Shown piece by piece: positions 24,321-35,456 of a stretch of DNA of 64,000 bases (its first letter is position 1; each line of letters opens with the position of its first letter). The stretch is from Castanea sativa (taxonomy: Eukaryota; Streptophyta; Magnoliopsida; Fagales; Fagaceae). A program made the translations under genes and the position numbers. The notes under the pieces were generated by a model that saw only the letters and a program-made list of their open reading frames with translations, was not told where the DNA came from and searched no databases. The stretch lies in the NCBI RefSeq assembly GCF_040712315.1, contig NC_134018.1:6004001-6068000 (forward strand), written 5' to 3'.

Positions 24321-27300
24321 ATGAACTCATCAGGAATAATGAGGTCGTTCATATGGCTCTCTCAACTCACTTACCTCTTGCTGCTCTTCTATTCTCAACT
24401 TACTTCATCATCATCATCTTCTTTCAACTCTTCTTCACCACTACTGTGTTCTCAAGACCAGAGCTCTGCGTTGCTTCAATTTAAGCAATTGTTTTCTCCT
24501 TCGGGATATGATTATTGTGATATTTCTTATCCAAAGATGGAGTCTTGGAAGGAGGGCACTGATTGTTGCTCATGGGATGGGGTTACCTGTGACAGAGTGA
24601 GGGGGGACGTGATTGGTCTTGACCTCAGTTGTAGCTGGCTTTACGGCACCATCCCTTCCAACGCTAGCCTCTTTGATCTCCCTCACTTGCAACGTCTCAA
24701 CCTCGCTTTCAACAGCTTTAATGATTCCCAAATTTCATCTGGGTTTGGTCGTTTTGCTAAGTTGAGATATCTTAACCTTTCCGAGTCCCGGTTTGAAGGC
24801 GAAGTCCCACTTGAATTATCCCACCTCTCCCAATTGTCCTCACTAGATCTATCTCGCAATTACTGGGCCAGTTTTGAAACATCTGTTGTGAAGAGGCTTG
24901 TTCAAAATATGACCAAGCTAAGGGAACTTCATCTTGATTGGGTTGACATGTCCTCTGTTTCTCTTACTTCTTTCAGGAATTTGTCTTCTTCTTTGGCATC
25001 CCTTACACTCGAAGGTTGTTTATGGGGTGGAAGTCTGCCAGATCATGACATTTTCGGCTTACAAAACTTACGCGAACTCAATTTAGGAGGTAAGTACGAA
25101 TTCACACCTTTTTATATTTTGAATTCTAACACGTACTAGAGTTGTTAAAAATCTAAAATTCTTTGGTTGGTTTGAGAAAAACATTTTTTTAATAAAAAAA
25201 TCCATAATAAACTTTCATTGAAAAATATTATGGAGTTACATTAGCAAATACATGTTAATGGCATTTTGATATAAATTTAAACAATTCATGTGGGTTTGAG
25301 TTTTAAAGATTTTTCTTAAATAAGAATTAAAATGACATTTTACACCTTATATCATTTCAAATCATATGTCATATATATTATATTAAAATAAAAGTTGAGA
25401 GAAAGTTCAATCAAGAATCCAAATTTGATTCTAATTGCATTCCAATTAAATATCTACAATTGTCTTCTAATTTGATGGCATATGTCTGTAGATTTTAAAT
25501 GAGGTTAATTTTGTGCCAAATCATTATATATCTTATTTCATGTCTAGTCTCTTTACAAATACATGCATGAATCTTAACTTAAAAAATATTTACGGAAAAT
25601 TAAAATTTATGACACTTCTATCTAACAATTTGAATATGTAATACTTCTTTCTAAGATATTAAAAACTATTTTAATACCCAATTGAAAATTGAAACTACTT
25701 GCAATCTACTTAAAACTAATCAAGATTTCCATATAAAAAATTATAATTAGTTCTAATATAAATTTCAATGAAAAAATTTACCATGCTCTAAAAATTTAGT
25801 TGTTCATATCTTATTTGAAAAATGTATATATGAAATAAATTCATTGTATCGCAATAACAAAAATGAAGTTAAGAAGTGACAAAATATATTTATTATTTTC
25901 TAAAATAAAATAATAAATAATCTATGTACTCTACCAAATAATCCTTAGGGTATTTTTTTTTCTTAAAGAGTTGACAAAAATATAAAAATGACTATTACTA
26001 GTATTCAACTTAGGTAGGAATATTAATTTCTATCTAATTATTGATAATTTCTAAATTCATTCATGCCTACGCATGTTGTTATAGGCTAGTTAAAAATTAA
26101 AATTCAAATAATTTTCTTTAAATACCTAATTCCAATTAAATCATTTGTTTTGAAGCACTAAATAAATCATTCAGTATTGTATAATTGTTATTTTAGCAAG
26201 CCAATACCTGTATCATTTGGCAACCTTATGCAACTCATTTATTTGGATCTATTAGCTAACAGATTGAGTGGTGAGATACCATCGTCATTTTCAAGCCTTA
26301 AGGCACTCTCTTACTTGGATCTAGGATGGAACTATCTCAATGGTAAGATCCCGTGCATCGTCACTTTCAAACTTCAATACACTCTCTTCCTTAATTCTAA
26401 CAGGGAACAATTTAGTGTTAAGACCACATCCTCAATTTCAATTAGGAATAAACATAATCCTTGGAAAATCTTTTGAATCTCACAAATTGCAATTTTGTAG
26501 GACCAATACCTGCGTCGTTTGGGAACCTCACCAAAGTTACTAAACTTTTCCTAAACAGGAACAACTTCGGTCAGATTCCATCATCACTTTCAAATCTAAA
26601 GGATCTCAATGTTATTGACCTCAGCTACAACAAATTTGAAGGTAGAACTCTCGATTTTTTCACCAACATCATAAACATAATCCTTGGAAAATCTTCAATT
26701 TCAATTAGGACCACATCCTCAATTTCAATTAGGAATAAACATAATCCTTGGAAAATCTTTTGAATCTCACAAATTGCAATTTTGTAGGACCAATACCTGC
26801 GTCGTTTGGGAACCTCACCAAAGTTACTAAACTTTTCCTAAACAGTAACAACTTCACTGGTCAGATTCCATCATCACTTTCAAATCTAAAGGATCTCAAT
26901 GTTATTGACCTCAGCTACAACAAATTTGAAGGTAGAACTCTCGATTTTTTCACCAACATCATAAAACTCACCGAAGTTTACCTATTTTATAATTGATTCA
27001 TTTTAATTTGACAGGTTCAATACCAATGTCTCTTGGGAACCTCACAAAAATTACTGATATTATGCTCCAATACAACAACTTCACTGGCTATATTCCTTCA
27101 TCACTTTCACATCTAAAGGATCTCAAACTTGTTGACTTCAGCCACAATAAATTTGAAGGTAGAACTCTTGATTTTTTTACCAGCCTCACAAAACTTGCCA
27201 AAGTTTACTTATTTTATAACCAACTAATTTTAATTTCACAGGATCAATACCAGTGTCTCTTGGGAATCTCACAAAAGTTACTAATATTATGCTCCAACAT

Positions 27301-29267
27301 AACAACTTCACTGGCTATATTCCTTCATCACTTTCACATCTAAAGGATCTGAATCTTGTTGACCTCAGCTACAATAAATTTGAAGGTAGAACTCTTGATT
27401 TTTTTACCAGCCTCACAAAACTTGCCAAAGTTTACTTATTTTATAACCAACTAATTTTAATTTCACAGGATCAATACCAGTGTCTCTCGGGAACCTCACG
27501 AAAGTTTTTGAAATTACACTCCAATATAACAACTTCACTGGCCATATTCCATCATCACTATCAAACCTAAAGGACCTCACTTCTATTAACTTTAGTCACA
27601 ACAACTTCAGAGGTTTTGGAGGCAAAATTCCTTTTTTAACCAATCTCACAAAACTCTCCGCAGTTGACTTGTCTTACAACCAACTCACTAGTCAAATTGG
27701 TGAATTCCAACCTAACAATTCACTACAATATCTTAGATTGGAAAATAACAGGCTTTATGGCTCTCTTCCAAGGTCAATCTCTAATCTTGTGATTCTTAAA
27801 GAGCTTAATATTTCATCGAATGACTTGAGTGGCATTGTGGAACTTGACAAGTCCACAAATCTCGAAGAACTTGAAACCCTTGACGTTTCAAACAATAGTC
27901 GGTTGTTAGGCATCAAAAGCAATTCTAACTATACCTTTCCCAATCTTCAGGAGTTAAACTTATCTTCTTGCAACATAACTGAATTCCCAAATTTTTTAAA
28001 ATCGTCAAAACTTTTAAAAAAATTGGACCTATCTAATAATAGGATCTCAAGCCAAATCCCAGAATGGACGTTTGAAGTTTTGGAGAATCTACTATTTCTT
28101 GACCTTCATGCCAATCTACTACAAGGAAATCTTCTGGCTCTACCTTCTACTATGCGAGTCTTTGTTATGTCGAACAATAGACTAAGCGGGGAGATCCCGT
28201 CTATGATTTGCAATGCAAGTAACCTTGAAATCTTGGATATCTCTAACAACAATTTGAGTGGTAAGATTCCACAATGTTTGGGAAACTTTGGTTATCACCT
28301 TGTAGTGATGAATTTGCGAATGAACAGTTTCCATGGCACTATTCCTGATACATTTGAAAAGGATAATAGTCTAGCAACTATTGCCTTTAATGGAAATCAT
28401 TTAGAAGGGAAATTACCAAAATCATTTGTCAATTGTACAAAATTGGAAGTTCTTGACCTCGGAAATAATAAGATTAATGATTCATTCCCCTATTGGTTGG
28501 AAGCCCTTTCGGAGTTACGGTTACTCGTCTTGAGTCATAATAGATTTCATGGTCCCATAAGAAATCATAATAATAAGGGGGCATTTTTCTCTAAACTACA
28601 AATTCTCGATCTCTCTCACAATGAGTTTACTGGTCTTTTACCAAGAATTTGTTTTGAAAATTTGGAAGCCATGATGACTAGCAATGAAGATGCACAAGAA
28701 CCACAATATTTGGCACAACATTATGGTTATTATAGCGCAAATCGTGGTCAAGAGTTGCTTAGCGGTTCTTATCAAGATACAATAGAGGTAACTGTGAAAG
28801 GGTTGAAGATAGAATTACCGAGAATCCTAACCATTTTCACAACAATTGATTTATCAAGTAACCAATTCCAAGGAGAGATCCCAGATACACTTGGAAGGCT
28901 TAAATTTCTCCGATTGCTCAACCTTTCCCATAACAACCTAACCAGCCATATCCCATCAACATTGGGAAATTTATTAGCACTTGAAGCATTGGATCTCTCT
29001 TCAAATAAACTCATTGGTGAAATTCCTCAGCAATTGACACTTCTAACATTTTTGGCCATGTTAAATCTTTCACAAAACCAACTTATTGGACCCATACCTC
29101 AAGGCAAACAATTCAATACATTTGGTAACGAATCATATGATGGGAACTCGGGATTGTGTGGATTTCCATTGTCAATTAAATGTAGTACTAATGAGCCACC
29201 AGCAACAATATTCCTAGAAGACAATGATTCAATGTTTGCAGAAGGATTTTGTTGGAAGGCTTTTTGA
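24321..29267 (+). CDS. RLP3: LRR receptor-like protein with amplified LRR exons, membrane helix lost
   Basis: Paralogue of RLP1. A frame-consistent model has seven exons: 24321-25089, 26175-26342, 26501-26641, 26788-26931, 27015-27158, 27242-27385 and 27469-29267, about 1,102 residues. ATG 24339 is the start shared with RLP1 and RLP2; 24321 adds six residues. All introns are phase 1. The first (1,085 bp, GTAAGT...TTCAG) replaces roughly two LRRs found in RLP1. Exons 3 to 6 are amplified LRR pairs. The N-cap with a DCCSWDGVTC motif and the island Y-x8-KG (near 28770-28802) are present. A one-base loss near 29260 shifts the frame just before the membrane helix and ends translation at 29265-29267. 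The product would be a secreted ectodomain, or the gene is dying. Donors of the cassette introns (GTAGAA) are weak, so splicing needs proof. Confidence 0.65.
26501..27468 (+). repeat. Tandem array of two-LRR exon cassettes in RLP3
   Basis: Four exon-plus-intron units start at 26501, 26788, 27015 and 27242, and a fifth exon start at 27469 joins the original body. Spacings are 287, 227, 227 and 227 bp. Exons are 141, 144, 144 and 144 nt, coding 47 or 48 residues, exactly two 24-residue LRRs, each flanked by phase-1 introns. The three 83-bp introns begin GTAGAACTC. They match sequence that in RLP1 and RLP2 codes for the next LRR (the DFLTNLT region), now joined to an old intron end (TTTTAATTTCACAG). 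Introns 27159-27241 and 27386-27468 are identical. Confidence 0.85.
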
Positions 29268-29422
29268 TTGGCTATGGATGTGGATTTGTGTTTGGATTAG
29301 TTGTGGGGTATGTTGTGTTTAAAACAAGAAAACCCCAATGGATTTTAAGGTTGATTGAAAGAGAACAAGAGGGAAGGGTGACAGGGCGTATCAACCAAAG
29401 ACCCAAGCGAAGAAGAAGTTAA
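29268..29422 (+). pseudogene. Out-of-frame membrane helix and tail of RLP3
   Basis: In the shifted frame this stretch would encode a GxxxGxxxG membrane helix and a basic tail ending at TAA 29420-29422, closely matching RLP2. It is disconnected from the RLP3 frame by a single missing base, compared with GGCTATGTTGATTGG in RLP2. Confidence 0.8.
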
Positions 29423-30311
29423 TGCCACGTGGATTAATACTGTGCTATGGATTAATGTGTGCTCTTAGGTGAGTGTGACAAACTTCTCTTTGCATTAATA
29501 TTGTGCAATGGATTTATATTAAGTTATATTAGAAGTAGCATTAACAACTGTAGTTTCCTATATGTTCAATAATTTTTCTCTGTTTACTTGCAAGGTACTG
29601 TTGGAAGTGATGAGGACCCTATCATCTACTATGAGTTGAAGAAGATTACGTGCTTTGACTTACAACTGTTCATTAGAATGTTGGGTATTAAGGAGTTGAT
29701 CATGCTTATATGAATTGTGGTGTTGTTTTCCTATTCATCTAATAATAATGTTCAGATTTCACGTATGTATTTGAGTTTGAGCGTATTCTTTGTGTTTGTT
29801 TTAAAATTGTATCATGTCTTGGACTGAGTTTTGGGGCTAGTGTTGTGCTCAGTTGGCTTGTACTTATAATATTTATATTTGAGGTTATTTCGTGTGTTCA
29901 TTTGTGTTTGTTTTGATACTATGTGGCACATTGGACTTAGTTTTGAGGGTGGTCTTGTGCTTAGTTAGATTACTAAACATATTGTTATGAAAAAACAAAT
30001 CTAAAATGAACTATTTCTAATTGTAAATTATAAAACACAAGAATTTTGATTTTGGAAAGGGAAATTTTCATTATGTGGGTTTATTTTCCGTAAGTAATTT
30101 TTAAAATGGGAAGAGGGATTGATGGTGCCAATAATAAATCCAAGATTAACCAAAAATAGGAATTCTTAATTTTTTTAGTAACCTGGACACTTATTTTTGG
30201 ACTTTTTTTGTGTGTGATCATGTGTTAATTGCTGAAGGAGTGATCTTACTAGAATCTACTTTTTTAGAAATCAAGCTTGGCACTGGACAACGACATAAAG
30301 AAGACCAATGG
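29423..30311. other. RLP3 3' flank
   Basis: It shares the GTGAGTGTGACAAA and GCAAGGTACTGTT phrases with RLP2, consistent with a spliced 3' UTR. The downstream GGTCTTGTGCTTAGTT phrase is also shared. No further gene. Confidence 0.5.
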
Positions 30312-30866
30312 CAGTGGCGGAGCTAGGATTTTAGTTTAGAGGGGGCAAAATTAAAAGACGATATTAAAAGTGCAATTTATCTAAAAAACATTAATCAACA
30401 ATAATAACAAAATAAATAAATAATTGTAAGCAAATATGAATATATTTCATATTATTAAAATAAATAAACAAAAACAACCAATTCATAGCTACTAAAAAAT
30501 TTACAAACTGATGGAGTAAAAATATGATTAGTGTTACTTAAAAAATATAATGAATAAATGTTTAAAATTATTTTTTGTGATTGGTGACATGCCAATTTGT
30601 AAGACATAAGTAGTAAAATTTGTAATATCTCTAGCATCATTCAAAGATAAAATGTTGTGAAAAGTATCATAAATAATAAAAATGGTGTAAATAATAATAT
30701 AAAATAAAAATAAAAATAGTGAAATAGGTGGTTTGGTCCCTTCAAGTTTCAATAAGTTGAAGTTTTTTTTTTTTTTTTTTTCATGTGACTGCTAATAAAA
30801 AATAAAAAAAAAAAGGAGTCAGGGGGGGCAGGTGCCCCCCCTCGCCCCCCTCTGGCTCCGCCAGTG
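30312..30866. mobile_element. Non-autonomous hAT-like element, 555 bp
   Basis: The element starts CAGTGGCGGAGC and ends GCTCCGCCAGTG, an inverted repeat of 12 bases. It is flanked by an exact 8-bp target duplication ACCAATGG (30304-30311 and 30867-30874), the size typical of hAT transposons. The interior is AT-rich with a C-run near the right end and has no transposase. Confidence 0.85.
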
Positions 30867-30874
30867 ACCAATGG

Positions 30875-32017
30875 TAATAGTGAATCTTCAACCTAGAAGA
30901 AAAACCAATCCAAAATCTAAGAAGCGAAGCATACGTGTTAAGTGGGATTTTGGTTTAGGTTAAGGGGTATCGAATCTATCGATAGAGTATTTTATCTGCT
31001 CTCGATTTTATTGTAAAATTTTGAATAGGACATAGAAAATTACATTTTTTCCCCCAAGGCCAATGGAATGACAGGTATTAAATTAATTTGTCTCTATTGA
31101 ATGTAGGATCCACCAATTTCATGAATTAGGCAGTGGGATTGACTAAATGCCCGTTTGTTTCACCTTTTAGAAGCTAAAATGCGCATTTTGAAACCAAATT
31201 TATAAAATGTGTGTTTGGTAAATTTTAAAAGTTGCGTTTTGTAAAAAAACTACGTTTTCATTTGTGAAGGAAAAGCGCGTTAAGATAATGAAGCTATGAA
31301 GAGCCTTTTCCAAAAGCCCGTGCACGTTGAGAAATCATACCATTGGACTCTGGGTGAAGTTACAAAATTATCCTTTGATAAATCAAAAAATTCATTCCTC
31401 TCATCTCTATGCTCTACCCTCTCAATAACGAATTTCCAAATTCAAACACACCAAAAAAAAAAAAAAAAAATCTATAACAAATTCCCAAATCAACTAAGGA
31501 AAAAAAAAAAAAAATCAATCCCTTGCAAATTAGGATTCCTCAAAATGCAAAACAAAAAAATATCAGAATATAGCAAAATCTTTCAAATGGAGTTTGTACC
31601 CATCTTGCGGTGGATGGATTATGGAGGTTTGGAGAAGAAGTTGAAGAGTCTCTCCAAGAGAACGGATGAGTTTTTGCAAGCACTTCCCGATCTGATTTGA
31701 TCCCGTTTGCTCTGCTCTGGTTTTCCCGATCTGAATCATCCCCTTTGTGAGTGGTTGAATTTAGAGAAAAAGAAAAGAATCAAGAAGATCAGGGTGAAGA
31801 AGTGCATAGGTGTTACAGACAAAGTGCTAAGAGAAAAGGAAAAAGGCAAAGGAAAAAAAAAAAGGAAGAAGGAGAGCTCTAGAGACTGGAACGTTTTGGA
31901 GTTTGGAGGAATGGCAGGGAAAAAAGGGAGGAAGGAAAAAAAAAGTGTAAGGGTACGTGTGTGGAGGAGAAAAAAAAAGAGGGGAAAAAAAAAGGGGAAA
32001 AAAGGAAAAGGAAATGT
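30875..32017. other. Intergenic, partly purine-rich
   Basis: No gene supported. Low-complexity A/G-rich sequence from 31440 to 32010 produces open frames on both strands without coding character. A sequence near 31150 (GCCCGTTTGTTTCACC...) may be one end of a degenerate MITE whose other end could be the run around 32590-32740 (AAGCTGAACCAAACTCACCC). The pairing is not convincing enough to call. Confidence 0.4.
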
Positions 32018-32475
32018 TATCACAATATTTTCACAATACTTTCATAATAAATTTTAAGTTGTAGGTTATTATTAGTTAATATTGGTGAGAAAAAAATAAT
32101 TTTTTAGAAAGAGAAAAAAAAATTTTAATAGTACGTTAAAATTAAAATAGTATCAATTTTTATCACAATATTTTCACAATAAATCTTAAGTGGTAGGTTA
32201 TTATTAGCTAATATTGGTGAGAAAAAAATAATTTTAATAGTACATTCAAATTAAAATCAATATCAATTTTTATTACAATACTTTCATAATAAATCTTAAG
32301 TGGTAGGTTATTATTAGCTAATATTAGTGAGAAAAAAAAATTTTAAAAAGAGAAAAAAATAATTTTAATAGTACGTTCAAATTAAAATCAGTATCAATTT
32401 TTATTACAATAAATCTTAAGTGGTAAGTTATTATTAGCTAATATTGGTGAGAAAAAAATAATTTTTTTAGAAAGA
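32018..32475 (+). repeat. Four-copy tandem repeat, 110-132 bp units
   Basis: The phrase GGTTATTATTAG (AAGTTATTATTAG in the last copy) recurs at 32064, 32196, 32306 and 32426. Each is preceded by CATAATAAATCTTAAGTGG or a variant and followed by AATATTGGTGAGAAAAAA. Units differ in length through internal indels. Confidence 0.8.
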
Positions 32476-33983
32476 AAAAAATTGATTTAAGTATGATGAA
32501 GTAGTTGATTCAAGTATGAAACAAACTTATTTATATTTACATTGTCTTTTTTGGTAATTTACCACTCAAATCACGACTTTTATAAGGACTAGCCAAACAC
32601 TCAGCTTTTTCAAAAAGCACTTTTAACAGCTTTTACCAAATACTCAGCTTTTTCAAAAAACACTTTTTCATACTGCACTTTCTTAAAACCCCACTTTTTC
32701 AAAAAGCCCAATTTTAAAAAGCTGAACCAAACTCACCCTAAGAGTCGAACAGGCTCAAAAATCTACCAACACACTTTATCACACCCAATACACCTTCCAA
32801 AGCGCTTTGACCAAATTTGAACATGTTTGACAGAGAATTTACCAAAAATCCAATTGTCTGATTGTGACAAGTTCAAGCTCATGTATAAGGTAATTGAATT
32901 CCCTTTAAATTTGTTGCTTGTGGGTCAAGGGCAGACTTAAATCAAGCAAGATATCATGAAAATAATGAAAAATCGGAAACAACAAAAAAGAAGTCATTTT
33001 AATGAAAAAGTGTCCTAGAGCTTATTTGCAACCAAATTGCGGTTAACAATTTGTTTGGTTGCAATTGAGAGAAGAGAAAAGGAAAAGAAATAAGTGAAAG
33101 GAAAAGAAGAGAGGAGAAAAGGAAAAGAAAAAACTTCCCTTGTATACTTTCATGATACACAAGAGAAAAGAAAGAAGAAGTAATCCTTTGTTTGACTTGC
33201 AAATGGAAAAGAAAATAAAAGAAAATTTTATTATTTTTACTTTTATGCCCACATAAATTAGGGAGAGAGATATAAAGATAAGGACAAAGTGAAAATTCAA
33301 GCAGTAAGAAGTCAAAAAGGTAGGCTCCACTTTTTTATTTGATGGACCGTTTGGTTCATGTGTTTAAACACATAATTTCAATTTTTAAACAACACTAGCC
33401 ATGAACCTGCGCGTTGCGCATGATAATTATTTTTATGGTGGTTTTATTAAATTTTTTTTATACAATTTAAACTAATTTAATAAATAGTAATGTATATATT
33501 TTTATTTATTATAAGAATAATCATAAATATAATATAGGAATAATCATAAATCATAAATTTAATAAGTTTTGTTGAACTCAAATGAAAAAAAAAATACAAT
33601 TTTTCTCAAAAATTCAAAAGGAAAGTTAATGAAAATATTTATTTTTTAATAAAAGTTATTTATTACATGTTGTGAATCATTAAAAAGAATATAAAATTTG
33701 GAAATTATTCTTTTAGTTTTAAACAAACTTTCTCAAACTTATTTTTTCTGCTTACAATCCAAAACACTGAAAAAAAGTAACTAAAAAACTTAATAAAATT
33801 AACTATGATTAATTAGATCAATTAGGAAAATAATTTTTTGTTTTTAATCTACTAAGGTTATTTTCTTTGCAGAAATTGTAATTTCGTCCACCCAAAACAG
33901 ATTATCAAATAAACAATTATTAGTAAAATCTAAGAATTAAATTTCTATATATGCATTGTTATAATAATAATTATTATTATTAT
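32476..33983. other. AT-rich intergenic DNA
   Basis: No gene seen. A purine-rich tract lies at 33060-33230. GCGCGTTGCGCATGATAATT near 33409 is a GC-rich island of unknown origin. An ATT/AAT run ends at about 33983, directly before the truncated LTR. Confidence 0.45.
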
Positions 33984-34620
33984 TGTAGGGGCAGGATGAT
34001 CAGAATACGCCTTTGGGCCTTGGGCCTGATTTAGAGGTATTTATCTGTCCGAGCAGAGCTTTGAAACCCACCAGCAAACTATTGTTAGAAAGGTTGATAG
34101 GGGTTGTCTGAGGAGGGGCATCTCCTCGGCTAAGCCAAGTGAAGATAGTACGACATGTCATAATGTTTGGATAGAGAATTCTGAAAGGTCTGTTGGGTAA
34201 AAATGCATTCCACACAGTTATAGAGAGTAAGAACGTATGAGAAGTATCAGGGGAAAAAGCTACTACCACTACATTAAAGACTTTGCACCTACTCTATTGG
34301 CCGTATTAATGGAGAAATGACCTCTGAATAGTAGTGATTAGCCTTACAGCTATTATTTGAAGACTTCAAGAGGGTGATGGATGTGACAAGTATTTGGATT
34401 GGTGATCTGTGTCATACGTGGAAGGTGGAGGAAAGCGGAAAGGAGATATAAAAGGAGAAGATAGGTACTCAATAAAGGGGGGATCAAAAAAAAGGAAGAG
34501 GAAGACACTGGATATATTATCTTCAACTGTATTCTATTGTAGGGAGAAAAAAAGAGAAAAGACTTTGTACACACCATCTTTAACTATAATTTAGTATTGA
34601 GAGAAGAAAGAGCAATATAA
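33984..34620 (+). mobile_element. Truncated gypsy-type LTR, related to the Tat element
   Basis: It starts TGTAGGGGCAGG and is alignable with the 39897 LTR. Shared landmarks are CTTTGGGCC near the start, CATTAAAGACTTTGCACCTA at 34273 (the Tat LTR has CATTAAAGACCCTGCACCTA), then GCCGTATTAATGGAGAA and a purine-rich end AGAGCAATATAAG. The 3' end of the LTR is missing: homology stops where RLP4 begins at about 34620. It is clearly older and more diverged than the full element. Confidence 0.65.
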
Positions 34621-35456
34621 GTCAACTAGACAATTTCAAGACCAAGTCATCTTTCTCTTTGTTGCGAATCATTGACCTTTCTCATAATGAGTTTTCTGGA
34701 AGTTTACCTACGAATTTCTTCGAGGGACTGAAGGCTATAAAAACAACCAAAGAAAGTGAAGGCGAAGTGAAATACATGGAACAAGGCTATTACCAAGACT
34801 CGGTTATTGTAGCAATGAAAGGGCAAAGCTTTGTGCTAGAGAGAATTTTAACCATCTTCACTACCATAGATCTATCAAGTAACAAGTTCCATGGAAAGAT
34901 TCTTGAAGAGATTGGAATGCTTTACTTTCTTCGAGGTCTTAACCTTTCCCATAATAGACTAATTGGCCATATACCATCATCTTTGGGCCATTTGTCTGTA
35001 CTTGAATCCTTAGACCTCTCTTCAAATAGGCTTAATGGGGAGATTCCAATGCAACTGACAAGTTTAACATTTTTGGCAGTGTTAAATCTTTCGCAAAACC
35101 AACTTATGGGACCCATACCACAAGGCAAACAATTTGGAACATTTCAAAACAACTCATATGGTGGAAATTTGGGATTGTGTGGATTTCCATTGTCAAAGAA
35201 TTGTGGCATCGATGAGCGGCCACCACCACCAATATTCCAAGAGGACAACGATCCAATGTTTATGAGTGGATTTGGTTGGAAGGCTGTGTTATTAGGGTAT
35301 GGATGTGGATTGGTTTTTGGAATAGCTATGGGGAATTTCATGTTTAAAATTGGAAAACCTCAATGCCTTCTAGGGTTAATTGAAGAGAACCAGCAAAGAA
35401 AGTTGAAAAAGCCTAGCAACCAAAGATCTAGAGGAAGCAGAAATTACAGCATTTAA
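34621..35456 (+). pseudogene. RLP4: 3' fragment of an LRR receptor-like protein
   Basis: Open to TAA at 35454-35456 and homologous to the last third of RLP1. It begins at the position equivalent to about 2998 in RLP1 and has no start ATG or signal peptide. It keeps the island with Y-x8-KG (near 34790-34825), the terminal LRRs, the proline/acidic segment, a GxxxG membrane helix near 35280-35345 and a basic tail. The 5' part was lost at the junction with the truncated LTR. The surviving frame is undamaged, so the loss may be recent or the fragment may be transcribed from the LTR promoter. It could not be secreted normally. Confidence 0.85.

Noticed and set aside
31296..32057. Open frames of 134 and 116 codons near the purine-rich tract
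   Set aside because: Low-complexity lysine-rich translation from A/G runs, equally open on the other strand, without domains or paralogues in the window.
31150..32740. A single large MITE spanning both CAAAC-rich ends
   Set aside because: The two ends do not align well as inverted repeats and no target duplication could be read.
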